Shown: positions 1-10,640, counted from the first letter of the stretch. The stretch: 31,000 nucleotides of DNA from Cryptomeria japonica (GCF_030272615.1 NC_081413.1:606240709-606271708); one strand, 5' to 3'. Notes: a model not told the origin generated them from the sequence alone. A program made the numbers and translations.

Positions 1-82
1 ACAAGTGACAAGAGACACTAAACTTAAGGACTACAGTGGATGTTGGTGTCGAGTATTGGTTTTCTTTTTTGATTTTATCTTT

Positions 83-180
83 TGGTGACATGTCTTTTAG
101 CTTTTCCAGGATGTCTCTGACTAGAGATTCTATCTCCAGGATGTCTTTGACTAGAAAGGCGAGGATGGGGTATCGTCACC
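83..180 (+). other. Conserved post-pol non-coding block (C copy)
   Basis: A 98-bp block that starts GGTGACATGTC and ends GTCACC, so its ends are a perfect 6-bp inverted repeat. Inside are two copies of CCAGGATGTCTYTGACTAGA (106-125 and 136-155). The same block is found in B at 15392-15490 (minus) and, with one internal copy missing, in A at about 30091-30150. No reading frame is shared, so it is a non-coding element of unknown role. Confidence 0.7.
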
Positions 181-963
181 TATTTTTCTTTGTTGTCTAT
201 GGATTGTCTTTTAGTAATGCTATTACTTGTCCAAGGATATGAGGACACTATGAGTCTAGTGTGAACTGGGGCATTCCTTGTTTGTGACTATCTTATCTCC
301 ATGCAAACAGGTACAATGACTTTCTGGGTCGAACATATGCCTCGATTGTCATAACCTACTTGCCATAATAAAGCTCAATGATGATAACATAGAAGAAGCT
401 CTTTCACTTTCATATCTTCTGTCTTCCATCCCCCTTTCTTGATTGACTTCCATCGTCCTTCTCGAGTCCGCGTAGCCTACTATCACATGACTGAGTATAA
501 TGACACACCAAAAACATTTGCATTTCATGTAGTTGCACCTGCATTACCACATATTAGCATTTCATACATACATATAGATATCACAATTGCATCACATCCT
601 GCATACAACACATATTAGCACATTTTACATTCTCATCATGTAAATAATTATTTGCATTATCATATTCATCTGCATTTCATCCATTCAACATTTTGCATTT
701 GCATAACATATAAAACATAAAAGAACAAAAAAATATTGCATTTCCTCATGTACATATTTGCATCCATATCATAAGCACCACATAGAAACATACATCACAT
801 AGGTACACATGCATATAGCTGCCGCAAAGATGAATCATCTCATATATATAATCATAAGTATCATGATACAATGATGTCAAAATCATATGGCTAAAATCAC
901 CTGAAGGTGTCTACATCATCATACAAAATGGTACAAAATTGATACATAGGGAGCCCTCTACGG
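181..963. other. Region between the conserved block and the antisense gene (C)
   Basis: The part to about 430 is still conserved with A (30151-30425) and B, including an ATAATAAAGCTC-like stretch at about 367. From about 490 to 880 the sequence is AT-rich with many scattered TGCATTT/ATGCAAA words, matching B 14650-15060 in inverted orientation. It lies directly after the stop of the antisense gene and is probably its 3' untranslated region. No convincing coding region is present. Confidence 0.5.
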
Positions 964-1604
964 CTACGATGAACTCCCTCCCTCAGAGTCGGTTGGCCTC
1001 GACGGAGTCTGAGCCCTGGAAGGACCCACCCCATGATCATCTCTCCTATCCCCTCTGTCTCCTGAGGCTAGTTGTCTCATCCTCCTCCTCTCCTCCTCCC
1101 CGATCTCGCAGCCAATCCTCGTGTTGCCCTATCCAAATAAAGGAACCCACTGATCACTCCCGCCAATACTACTGGTAGTGCTAATCCTTTCTATGTCATC
1201 ATGTCCCATGCCACGTGTCCAGCCCTCATCTCTAGTCCTGGATCCTGAAACACTTGTCTCAGGGCCTCCCTATCTCCATCTCGATCGTACGAAATCAGCT
1301 CCCCATCGATCGGTATTCGCAGAATCCTGTATACATCCTCCAGGGTGACTGTCATCTCCCCCATCGGCAAATGAAAAGTGCAAGTTGCAAAGTGCCACCT
1401 CTCCGCCAGTGTAGTCAGCAATCCCATGTTCGCCCAAAACTCAGGCACATACAGAATATGTCTCAATCCCATAGCCTAAATCGCAACTCGGTCCTCAGCT
1501 GTCAACTCAAGTCGCAACCTCTGAGTCGATGAGAATCTCTCCCATGACTCCAGCATAGGCAAATACTCCTGTAGTCACACAAATCAATCAGCTCAGTCCT
1601 AGTG

Positions 1605-1813
1605 ACACTCACTGTTCATCACAAAGTGTTGCTTCTATCCTAGTGGTACTCCCTGTTCATCACAAAGCACTACGTGTTTGGCATGCCTTGTTCATCACAA
1701 AGTGCTGCTCACATTTGCACTTACTGTTCATCACAAAGTGTTGCTCATATTTTAGTACTCCCTGTTCATCACAAAGTACTATATCTTGGTACTCACTGTT
1801 CATCACAAAGTGC
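1605..1813 (-). repeat. Six TGATGAACAG repeat units in the intron of the C antisense gene
   Basis: On the plus strand the core CTGTTCATCACAAAG occurs six times, spaced about 30 to 45 bp. Two diverged copies (GTATGTTCTATCACAGAA and GTATGTTCATCACAGAA) lie further right, at about 1880 and 1988. The unit edges are inverted pairs, for example GTACT...AGTAC and CACT...AGTG. The same unit occurs six times in the equivalent intron of B (12398-12637). Confidence 0.85.
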
Positions 1814-2019
1814 CTTGATCTATCCTATCCTAGGGTCTATGCTTGAGTGAATCCTCTTGAGTAGTTTCCTAATTGGCAACGTATGTTCTATCACAGAATT
1901 GTCAATCCTAGCCCTATTTTCTATCCTAGTTTTTCCTAGAGGACTTGCTTGAGTGTATCCTCTCAGCAGCTTATCCAATCGACAGCGTATGTTCATCACA
2001 GAACTGCCGATTTGACCTA

Positions 2020-2080
2020 GAAGACACAAATTCACATTTTTGGACACAAACGCGTTTTCCTGACATAAACGTGCATTTAT
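2020..2080 (-). repeat. Remnant of the CGCGTCTGTG-type array in C
   Basis: Three degenerate units (GACACAAATTCAC, GACACAAACGCG, GACATAAACGTG on the plus strand) sit where B has fifteen. This accounts for most of the difference between the 582-bp intron of C and the 808-bp intron of B. Confidence 0.6.
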
Positions 2081-2308
2081 TACATTACCTAGCATGCATT
2101 AATGACAACAATAAATGCATCAAAGTACAAGGAGGTTTTGTGGTACTTACTGGCTCTCCTGCCTCTACTAGCCTTTGGAATCGGCGAACGCGGTCGAATC
2201 TGTGAACCAAAGCCATCGTTGTTGATTGCTGCTGCTCTTTTCTCTCTCTCCACTCTAATCTCTTGGAGGTGTAGATGACAATGAGGATGTATTTCCCTCA
2301 TGGTCTAT

Positions 2309-2314
2309 CTTATA
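2309..2314 (-). promoter_or_regulatory. TATA box of the C antisense gene
   Basis: Read on the minus strand the context is GTCTATAAGATAGACCA. The TATAAG starts 98 bp before the ATG at 2216, exactly the distance seen in B (11699 to 11797). Conservation of both sequence and spacing supports a core promoter. Transcription from it has not been shown. Confidence 0.6.
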
Positions 2315-2406
2315 GACTGCCCTAGCCCTCATTTCCCGAGTCAGTCTTCATTATCCCATGACTCTGTCACTTTATCTGGTCAGTCCATTCTATCCCATCT
2401 TTCTTA

Positions 2407-2457
2407 TTGAGAGATTGTCTGCGATCTTTTCAGACATTTTTTCATCCAATCTCTCGA
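2407..2457 (+). other. Conserved inverted repeat upstream of the PPT (C)
   Basis: TTGAGAGATTG (2407-2417) can pair with CAATCTCTCGA (2447-2457), with one mismatch. The element B equivalent is perfect over 11 bp, and element A has an 8-bp version. The right arm continues into the shared box CTCTCGAGGGGGCAT. Confidence 0.55.
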
Positions 2458-2542
2458 GGGGGCATATCATTCCCATCTTGGGGCAACTTTGTATCAGTTC
2501 ATATTATCTTCTTTGAAACAACACGACAAGCTGCATTGTCTC

Positions 2543-2556
2543 AAAGAGGGGCAAAA
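2543..2556 (+). promoter_or_regulatory. Polypurine tract of element C
   Basis: The purine-rich AAAGAGGGGCAAAA directly abuts the TGTAGACACC start of the LTR. This is the site that primes plus-strand DNA synthesis in LTR elements. The identical tract precedes the 3' LTRs of A and B. Confidence 0.85.
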
Positions 2557-2581
2557 TGTAGACACCTAAAATTGTCTAATC

Positions 2582-2815
2582 TAATTAAATAAATATCTTT
2601 ATTTATTTAATTACTTTAGCCTAATTCATCTATCAATTAAATAAATCCTTATTTATTTAATTAATTCATTTATCCTCTTCTAGCCTTATTTCTCATTTAG
2701 ATAAATACATTTATTTATTTAAATTTTCATTTTTCTAAATTAAATAAATATCTTATTTATTTAATTATCCCACTTCTTCTATTAATTATATAAATCTTTA
2801 TTTATTTAATTAATT
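2582..2815. repeat. Five AT-rich palindromes in the LTR
   Basis: Near-perfect inverted repeats such as TAATTAAATAAATA / TATTTATTTAATTA (2582-2613, 14-bp arms, 4-bp loop) are followed by four similar ones, separated by pyrimidine-rich spacers. The same five are present in both B LTRs (about 11180-11440 and 26690-26945). Confidence 0.75.
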
Positions 2816-2974
2816 CATTAACCTTTTCTACCCATGACACATGTCATTCATCTCTTAATTCATACACTACCTACCCTTTTCATTATTTTATTATTTCTTT
2901 TACCTACCCTCTAATCATAGCCGACCTCCTTTTACACCTCTCAATCTTATCCCTCCATTTCATATAGTGTCTTC

Positions 2975-2981
2975 TATATAA
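2975..2981 (+). promoter_or_regulatory. TATA box in the C LTR
   Basis: TATATAA is followed by GGAGATGCTTCCTTCATTA. The aligned position in the B LTRs is TATTTAA. It is a likely core promoter for genomic RNA. Confidence 0.6.
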
Positions 2982-3331
2982 GGAGATGCTTCCTTCATTA
3001 TCAAACCCCCCGTTGACTACTTGACTACACTACGCTTTTGAACATAGGCAATCCTACTTGCAATCACATTTTGTTCTTTGTTGAGCTCTTGTGCATATAA
3101 AATCTGAGAGCAAATATATCAAGCAAGATCAATGGAGATAGGAAGAATGGAGATCCAAACCCTATTGGACATGTGATGGTATAATCTTTGTGATTTCATT
3201 TGATTTGCATTGTCTTAGGTAATCTTCACATGTTATGGTGGATCTTTGTTGTTGTTAGGCTAGGGTTTTGTGGTTGAATTCATTTAGCCTTTCAATATCG
3301 TTATTATTGTTATCCATTTTCACCATATACA

Positions 3332-4260
3332 GATAGTTTTTAAAAACCGATTTGAAACTTCTAAAGATAAATTTTTAAAGAAGTTTGTTTTGTATATTTT
3401 TATTAGCATCTCTTTGAAAATGTTTCTCAACGAATCTGTTTGGTGCACATATTGCAATCCATTGTAATATTTTTAAAATGGTTCACAGGCCTTTTTAACA
3501 GTTCACATGCCTTTGTATATGCATTCACATTACATTTTGAAACCTGTCTATGCTTCACGTTGATATTGAAGGCACTTCCTTGTAGGAAAACTATTTTGAG
3601 CATTTCCTGAAATCTTCTCCAAAATGTTCCCTGTCAAAAGAACCACGTGGCTGGTCTATGCTTCCACATTGCGTTTGCATGAAACGGTTTTATAGCTTGA
3701 AAAGTCATTTTGTGCTTATCCTCCAAGCTTTGGCTCCAAAATTATCATTGCCTCTAACATATTTTATATTTCCTTAAAAAAAAATTAGTTTTTGAAATTT
3801 AGCGTAAGTGGTTTTAGTTATTTGGATTTTCTCTGTTTTTAGTTTTAGCTCCCTTTATTGTTTAGTTCAAATCTTATGCTTCTTTTAGTTCCCATGTATT
3901 CCACTTTTTTTTTAAGTTCTAACTTTTTAAGTATGTAATTTAGATTTGTTTTTAGTATATTAGTTTAGATCTTTAATTATTTAGTTTAGATTTAGATTTT
4001 AAATTTTGTTAATTTAGACTTTTAGTTCATTAATTAGTTAATTAATTGGTTTAGTTTATTTATTAATTTAGATATGTAGTTTGTTTATTAATTTAGATTT
4101 TATTATTTATTTATTTTTATTTAATTAATTAGTTTAGATTTATAACTTGTTAATTAGATTAGACTTTTAATTTTGTTAAGTAGATTAAATTTTTAATTTT
4201 TATTAATTAGACTAATGTTTAATTTGGTCTTGGTGTGTTTTGATTTTTTTTGTGAACTAA
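3332..4260. other. AT-rich sequence of unclear origin between C and A
   Basis: No open frame, no primer binding site and no second LTR start were found. From about 3925 to 4235 there is a degenerate run built of TTAGTTTAGATTT-like words. The stretch may be flanking genomic DNA, or the first part of the A leader that C has joined or inserted into. Clear similarity to the B leader starts only near 4270. Confidence 0.4.
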
Positions 4261-4419
4261 TCTTTGTGGATTTGTGTGCTTGTGCAGGTTCACTCTTATG
4301 GCATCCAATCTCGTGTGTCAAAGATAATCTCCTGAAACTACTAATGTCATTTTGATGCAGGACGCATGTCGAAGAAATCGTGACTTGAAACAGATTGTCT
4401 GATTTTTTAGCTTAGATCA

Positions 4420-5075
4420 CATTTCGAATTGGTGCTTTAAAATTAACCAGTGTCTTTCGTGTTTTGAGCATTAGGCTCTTTTGTGTTTACCTTTTTAGAG
4501 GGCCTGCCTTCCAAGAATCCCTTAAGGCTCGGTGAGAGGGAACGACCCAAGTGGTAACGGGCTAAAGCCAAGCTCTTTCGAACCACTATAAATAAATGTG
4601 TTTGTGACGAAAGTTGCAAGCAACGAGTGTTGATTAGTTCATACCGACGGCATGTGTCCCCATAAACCCTATAGAGCGCAACCTCTATAGGCTAGGAGCC
4701 TTCCTTAACGGAGCGTACGCTGCCGCATGTATGGCCACGCGAACGGATGCCCTTACTAGACACCATTTGTGTTAGAAGCCAAAAACCTTCTAGTTGTTGA
4801 CGCAGGAGGTCGGACCTCTGAAGCGGCTCACATTCTTATGGTTCTTAGTAGAGATACAAAGTTCGCCACGGGGAGTTTTCGTGGGGACTGATTCTTGGCT
4901 GCCCCGAAGAAGTGAGTGCCGAGGGTGGAGCCAATGGGATCAAGCATCTAAGTATCCGCTTTGAATTGCGTAGCTCGGGGTAACCCCCCAAGTGAGATTC
5001 AACAACTATTGTCCTGGCCAGCCTTAGGATTGTGCTTGAATGTGTTTTTATTGCAAAATCAAACAAACATTCTGT
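4420..5075 (+). other. Conserved 5' leader core of element A
   Basis: About 650 bp matching the B leader in inverted orientation (25485 down to 24830). Shared landmarks are GAGGTCGGACCTC, TCTTAGTAGAGATACAAAGT, GCATCTAAGTATCCGC and GTCCTGGCCAGCC. Conservation here is higher than in the rest of the leader, yet no frame is shared, so a structured RNA role (packaging, dimerisation or translation control) is possible. Confidence 0.65.
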
Positions 5076-6083
5076 CTGCCATGTTTTCTGAATGTGTGCA
5101 CAAACAAACAAGAATATTTCATAATCAACACCACACTTGACATTGAAACACTTTACAAAAACCTTGGTCTAAGCTTTGAAGTATCCATCCACATTGTAAG
5201 ACAACATTGTCCTTGAAACGTTGAACTTGTGTTCTCAAAACAATCATTTCAAATCTCTTGAGACATCACTTTTGAAGTTCTGATCTTTTAGGTCCTCACA
5301 TAGTCACATCATTCTAGTTTCCCATACCATTTAGGTCCTTGCATAATCTTTGCCTAGTTGCACCTTTCATCCTTGCATATCCTATTTAATCATACCTAGT
5401 CTTTGCATATCCCCCCTGGATCAAACTCATGCATAATCCCCTTAGATCATACCCATAATCTTTGCATAGCCTTCCATCATTCCTTTAGGACATAACCTTA
5501 AATCCTGCACAAGTTCCTTAGGTCATTTCATCATTGGTCCTAGCATTTCATTGTTATTTGCATACCAAAATCAAAAAAAAAAAAAAAAACATTGCTTGCA
5601 CTTAGGATTTCTCATCTTAGGTCTGACATCAACTTTTGATCATTAATCCCCCTTATTACTTGAGGTGCATCTTCCTTGAGTTAGGGAATCTGTCAGTGTC
5701 TTTGAGTTGGTATTCTGCTTGGAGTTCATCATCTCCTATCATAGCATGCCCTCTCTTTGATAACTTATCCTTGTGTCTATCCATCATAGCACAAATCAAA
5801 CCTCACACTGGAAATATTTTCAGACCTAGAGTATCCTTAGTCCTTGCATCAAGCATCATTCATTCTCATTTAAGGTGTAGCTGCACATCACTTTCATATC
5901 ATATAAATTACACTTTTGCATCAATCCTTTAGTAGTCGTATCACATAGATTGCATCTTTACATTAATCCTTAGTTGCATCCCAATTTCACTCATATCATA
6001 TAGTTCCCCCTTTGCATTTTAGGGTTTTCATTCCATCTAGAGTCTCATACATTGTCCTAGGTCAAAAATCAGAACAATCGTTT
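5076..6083 (+). other. Distal leader of element A
   Basis: A pyrimidine-rich, low-complexity leader with many variants of TTAGGTCNTTGCATA and TTTGCATAGTC, and a run of about 19 A at 5572-5590. No gene is visible. The gag ATG follows at 6084. Confidence 0.5.
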
Positions 6084-8071
6084 ATGTCTCCTAACTCGAG
6101 AATCAAAATGTTTCAAAATCATCTATTTCAAGATGGAGATGACCTTATTAATTTTTATGAAGAAGACCACATTAGTGTTGCGACCAGTGAAACTATGAAA
6201 CAAGCGATGAAGAAATAAATCAATCCACTATTGACGAAGCATTTCACAGCCATAGATTTACTAAACTCCTTAAAGAGGTGGTTAAACGTGATCCACAAGC
6301 ATACTTCAAAGCCCTTGCTGACGAGGGAATTAAATTGCCGCCTAATTTTGATGTATCATTGCTCACAATTAAGGACAAACCGAGAGTTAGTGAGTCTAGA
6401 CCTGCAAGGACAAACAATGAGGAGAAGATAAAAGATCATAGACCTTTCTACTTGCAACCAGGATACAAGAGATCTATGAAAACATCGAGACCTATGCATA
6501 CCAATGATCCCATTTTGAGTGAATTGAGAGCATTGAGACAAGAAATAGACACTCTCAAGAATAAGAAGGCATCGTCACACAAGTTTTCTATTGAGGACAT
6601 ATGTCCCTATCCTTTTGATCTGAGTATTTCGATGCCAACTTTTCTTAGTCATTAGGAAATACCAAAATTAGATAAGTATAGAGGAAATGGAGACCCTAGA
6701 GATCACTTGAGAGAATTTTGCACCGCTACCTTAGAATTTGCAGTAGATGAAACGTACCTCATGAGACTCTTTTCTCGCAGTCTTGGAGGAAGTGCCATGG
6801 AATGGTTCTTGCGATTACCTCCGACTATCAAATCTTTTCAAGAATTGGCTGATAAGTTTGTCTCACACTATGCTTACAACTGTGAACATGAGGTGACCAT
6901 GATGGACCTCTTCAACACAAAACAAAGACAAGGAGAATCCTTCATATCATTTTTACAAAGATGGAGACATTTGACCAAAAGGGCACCTTATGACATTCCT
7001 GATAAACAACTCTTTGATCTCTTTTGTTGCAATTTAAACAAGGAAATTGGAAGAGAACTTCGCCTCAAGTGTTTGGACACCTTTGATGAGGTCATAGACA
7101 TGGGATTCCGCATCGAACAAACACTTATTGACGATGGTACTATAAAGATAAACGATGATAAAGATTACAAAGGATCAAGTTCAAATCATAAAACACCATT
7201 TTGGGCCAAGAACAAGAATGTGGTTAATGATGGAGTTGTTGATGCGAAGAATACTAAAACATCGTCACCTGTTTACAACCTTAAGGGTTCATCCTCAGAC
7301 AAAGGAAAAGAAAAACAAAGAAGCTTCCCTAAACGAAATTTTACACCATTGGGACAACCACTTGAATCAGCATTGAAAGAACTCCTTGAAAATAATCTTA
7401 TCACATTGCCAGAGATACGAGAATATAACCCTCAAGTTAAACCCCCATGGTGGAATGATGATTACTTTTGCGATTACCATAGACACAAGGGTCATAAGAC
7501 TAATAGTTGTAATAAACTCCGACATGTCATACAAGACCTTCTTGATGAGGGAAAAATTTCAGTTCATGGACATACTCCTTCCAGTAACTCCGATCGTGAG
7601 ATATTCAAAAATCCTTTGCCTAAGCATGACCAAGATAAAGGGAAGGCCCCAAAATCTGGTGATAGTGTGAATTATACCAATGCTAGATATGACTATACCA
7701 TAAACAACATCAGAGAGGTCGATAATCATGTGAACACTTTTATCATAAAGGGGAAAGAAACTGATTGCAATGTTACCACCCTCAAAGGCACATTTACTCT
7801 TAAGGGATCTAATTCTAAACTTGCTACACCATCTTCACAATACAACCTTATAGAGCATTTAGGGAAGATGCCTGCACAAATTTCTATACTTGAGTTGCTA
7901 CGCTTATCCCTTGAGCATAAATCCATCTTTGATAAAGCGCTCGCTACCACTACTGTGCCTACAGACCTACATGTAGATCAATTTCAAGCTATGGTGGGAC
8001 ATATTACCTCCCCTCATACCCTCACTTTTACCGAGAATGATGACTTGTCCATGCAACAACCTCATAATGCA
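6084..8071 (+). pseudogene. gag: Element A gag (broken)
   Basis: It encodes the capsid/nucleocapsid precursor. The start ATG at 6084 gives MSPNSRIKMFQNHLFQDGD. A frameshift lies near 6180-6220, after which the frame continues (FTKLLKEVVKRDPQAYF, matching B gag residues 86-102). A TAG at 6653-6655 interrupts just before the retrotransposon gag domain, which starts LDKYRGNGDPRDHLREF and includes MEWFLRLPP and SFLQRWRHL. A zinc knuckle of the C-x2-H-x4-H-x4-C type lies at about 7470-7511 (CDYHRHKGHKTNSC), after the WWND motif. The gag/protease border is continuous in A, where B has a stop. The product would not be made intact. Confidence 0.85.
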
Positions 8072-9387
8072 CCTTTACATATTGAAGTCCTTGTCCATAG
8101 AGTTAAGATCAAGCGAGTTCTGATAGATGGAGGAGCAGGTCTAAATATTTGTACTCTGAAATTGATTAGAGAGCTTGGATCTGATGAAAAGGCAGTTGAT
8201 CCGAAGAAAAAGATTACAATAAAGGCATATGATGAAGAGGAACGCTCATCTAAGGGATCAGTTACATTGCCTATCAAAGTGGGACCAGTGGTGAAGGATG
8301 TGGTTTTTCAAGTCCTTGATCTCCCGTTGACCTATAACATTCTCCTTGGAAGGCCTTGGATCCATGCAATGCAAGTTGTACCTTCTATTTACCATCAATG
8401 TATTAAATTTCCACACAATGGTGTTGAAGTAACTATACCAGGAGATCCAAACCCTTTTATGTATTGCAACAATTTGAGTTCTAAGATTGAATCCATCATT
8501 CCCAGTAACTGTGAAGCACCTCCTTCCCAAGCATACATTGATCCTGAATCCTTAAAAGCATCCACTTCCAAATCCAACGAAGCTGAGATTAGAATAAAAG
8601 TAAAAGACCATGGAATAGCAAAGTATTCTATGAGTCGTGCTCTCTACATTGGAAAGCTACCTTTGTCCCCTCACACTTATGAAAAACCAAAAATGACTGA
8701 GACCACATCAGACACCACTACTATAGTCTATAAACCTACTATTTTTAGAAAATGGGGAGCTTTGTATGATGAAATGGAAGAAGAGGACCTCTTGAAATGG
8801 CTATACAAAGATGAAGATACAGAGAAAGCACAAATTGCAGAACCTGAAGTCAAAATACCAGCTGAGTAATATGGAAAGGGATTGAACATAATGAAAAGAT
8901 ATGGCTATGATGGTCACAGTCCTCTTGGTTTACACAAACAAGGTATACTTGAACCGATTAAACCTGATGGTGGACGTAAGGTTCCTGGTGTAGGGTATGA
9001 TACGCAGAACGATAAGACCTTGAGTACTAAGGGTAACTCGAGTGAGGTAGGGGAGTCTTCTAATGCAACACAGATTGATGAGGAAGGTACCATCGATGAC
9101 TCTAACGATTCCATTGATATATATGAATATGATTATATTTGTACCCTTAAGCTTGTTCATAACCTTGAACCTAATCATGATCCTTTACCTCTTGTTCACT
9201 CACAACTTATTGATTGAGACCATGAGGGAGACCCCCAGTTAGATGTTTTTCAAAATGATGAGGCAATCATAAACTTTCTTGGAGCACGAAGTGGTTTACC
9301 CCTTGGAGATCATAGAGCTGGATTCACCATAGAGCTCAACAATGCGGCTTACTTTGGAGAAGGTGCCAAGCCTTTCAGTCGCAAATT
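8072..9387 (+). pseudogene. Element A protease and G-patch-like region (broken)
   Basis: Retropepsin-like segment: NAPLHIEVLVH, then the active-site motif LIDGGAG (Asp codon at 8126) and the later ILLGRPWIHAM. Known Tat proteases use such DGG or DTG forms. Downstream is a G-patch-like stretch (MKRYGYDGHSPLGLHKQG, near 8891-8944), then an acidic linker leading towards RT. In-frame stops lie at 8867-8869 (TAA) and 9215-9217 (TGA, where B has Trp). A frameshift lies between about 9380 and 9430. Confidence 0.8.
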
Positions 9388-10640
9388 ATGCAAAATATCA
9401 ATAGGTCTTCTAGTGAAAACTACTTTGCGGCACTATTAGACCCCAAAAAAGTAAAAATAAAGGACATATCCAAAGGTGAAAACCTCTCTGAGGTGCCTGA
9501 GGATGGAAGGCTTGACATGCTTCCCCTAGCATTATACCATGAAAAGTCATCTATGTTAGTGGAAAAGATAGTACCGGCAAACTTGGGCACAAAAGAGCAA
9601 CCAAAGATTATACATCTAGCAGAATCATTGACCCCTGAAGAGAGAGTAGAGCATATCCAGTTTTACAAGGAAAGACAGGTTAATTTTGCATGGTCCTATG
9701 CAGACACGCCCGGACTTGACCCTGATTTAGTTATGCATCACTTGTCTTTACCATAGGGGGCAAAACCTGTCAAACAAAAATTGAGAAAAATGCATCCTCG
9801 TGTGGCACTATTGGTAAAAGCATAATTACAAAAGCTGCTAGATGTTGGCTTTATAAGACCTGTTGACTATGCTGAATGGATTTCAAACTTGGTACCAGTT
9901 TCAAAACCTGATGGGACTGTCCATGTTTGCACAGATTTCCGGGATTTAAATAAAGCTTGTCCTAAAGATGACTTCCCACTTCCAAATATTGACATGATAG
10001 TGGATTCCACAACTGGACACGAGATGCTATCCCTCATGGATGGGTTCTCGAGCTATAATTAGATCAAAATTGCTCCTGAAGACCAGATCAAAACAACATT
10101 CACTTGTCCTTGGGGAACTTTTTGTTGGAATGTCATGCCCTTCGGATTGAAGAATGCTGGAGCTACTTATCAACGTGCAATGACCACTATCTTTCATGAC
10201 ATGATGCATATATATCTAGAAGATTATGTAGATGACTTGCTTGGAAAATCTTACACCAGAGAGGGACATTTAGAAATCATGGATAAAATCTTTACAAGGT
10301 TGGAAAAATATAAAGTCCAATTGAATCCAAAGAAATGTGTCTTTGGGGTAACTTCTGGGAAACTCCTTGGATACGTTGTATCATCTAAGGGAATTGAAGC
10401 TGATCCTGAAAAGGTAAAAGCCATACTTGAGATGCCACCACCGAGGAATATTCGTCAATTGAGATCTTTGCAAGGGAAACTCCAATCTATCCGTCGCTTT
10501 ATAGCACAATTGGCAGATAAGTGTCAACCATTTCAGCACCTGCTACATAAAAATGTTTCATTCAATTGGGATGACAAATGTGAACGAGCTTTTCAACAGA
10601 TCAAAGAATACCTAATGTCACCACCAGTGTTAGTACCTCT
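9388..10640 (+). pseudogene. Element A reverse transcriptase (broken)
   Basis: It copies element RNA into DNA. Visible motifs are KMHPRVALLV, NLVPVSKPDGTVHVCTDF, LMDGFSSYN, PFGLKNAGATYQRAM and the catalytic YVDD (in LEDYVDDLLGKS), then the connection LRSLQGKLQSIRRFIAQLADK. Stops: TAG 9754-9756, TAA 9823-9825 and TAG 10060-10062 (CAG in B). The frame is cut at 10640 by insertion of element B; the next few codons are LTR-derived and reach a stop within seven residues. The same domain series resumes in phase at 26960. Confidence 0.88.
10636..10640 (+). repeat. Target site duplication of element B, left copy (CCTCT)
   Basis: The right copy is CCTCC at 26960-26964. One transition separates them. 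Removing B and one copy keeps the pol frame of A. A 5-bp duplication is usual for Ty3/gypsy. Confidence 0.8.

Larger units (their letters stand above)
964..2216 (-). pseudogene. Decayed antisense two-exon plant mobile domain (PMD) gene of element C
   Basis: It runs opposite to the retrotransposon. Exon 1 is 2216-2151 (22 codons, starting MALVHRFDRV) and ends at a GTAAGT donor. The intron is 2150-1569, and exon 2 starts at 1568 with GAGTATTTGCC after an ACTACAG acceptor, in phase. Exon 2 has an in-frame TAG at 1478-1476, then an open stretch (1472-1191) with the PMD signature of a tryptophan-histidine followed by FHLPMGEMTVTLEDVYRIL. Another stop follows at 1193-1191. Relative to B about 1.3 kb is missing: after the DRATRGLA-like segment the sequence passes through G-rich DNA straight to the last 20 or so codons (QTPSRP, EGGSSS, stop at 964). 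It is therefore an internally deleted, non-functional copy that still keeps both ends and the splice sites. Confidence 0.8.
1..3331 (+). mobile_element. Element C: 3' end of a Tat-lineage Ty3/gypsy LTR retrotransposon
   Basis: The 3' non-coding part, polypurine tract and 3' LTR of an element whose gag-pol lies left of the window. Orientation is fixed by the PPT directly before the LTR and by collinearity with the inverted copy in element B (15570 down to 10641). It carries a decayed antisense plant-mobile-domain gene. LTR identity with B is high by eye (roughly 85-90 percent), so C and B belong to one family. The 5' end and target duplication are not visible. The LTR is not followed by a primer binding site, so it is a 3' LTR rather than the 5' LTR of a following element. 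Confidence 0.88.
2557..3331 (+). repeat. 3' LTR of element C (775 bp)
   Basis: It starts TGTAGACACC and ends CACCATATACA, the same termini as the B LTRs, and has the same length as the unduplicated B LTR. It contains an AT-rich 5' part with five palindromes, a TATATAA box, and a 3' part conserved with B. The following bases (GATAG...) show no primer binding site. Confidence 0.9.

Noticed and set aside
4270-4290. Splice acceptor for an Ogre-like gag-pol intron
   Set aside because: A TGTGCAGG-like site is shared by A and B, but no convincing donor was found, and gag-pol is one frame in B.
4845-5111. 88-codon minus-strand frame in the A leader
   Set aside because: The homologous B region does not keep the frame; conservation is at nucleotide level only.
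5572-5590. Poly-A run as the tail of a retrocopied gene
   Set aside because: No gene body upstream; the run lies inside the low-complexity leader.
6180-6220. Programmed frameshift in A gag
   Set aside because: B gag is one frame here, no slippery site is evident, and A has many other lesions.
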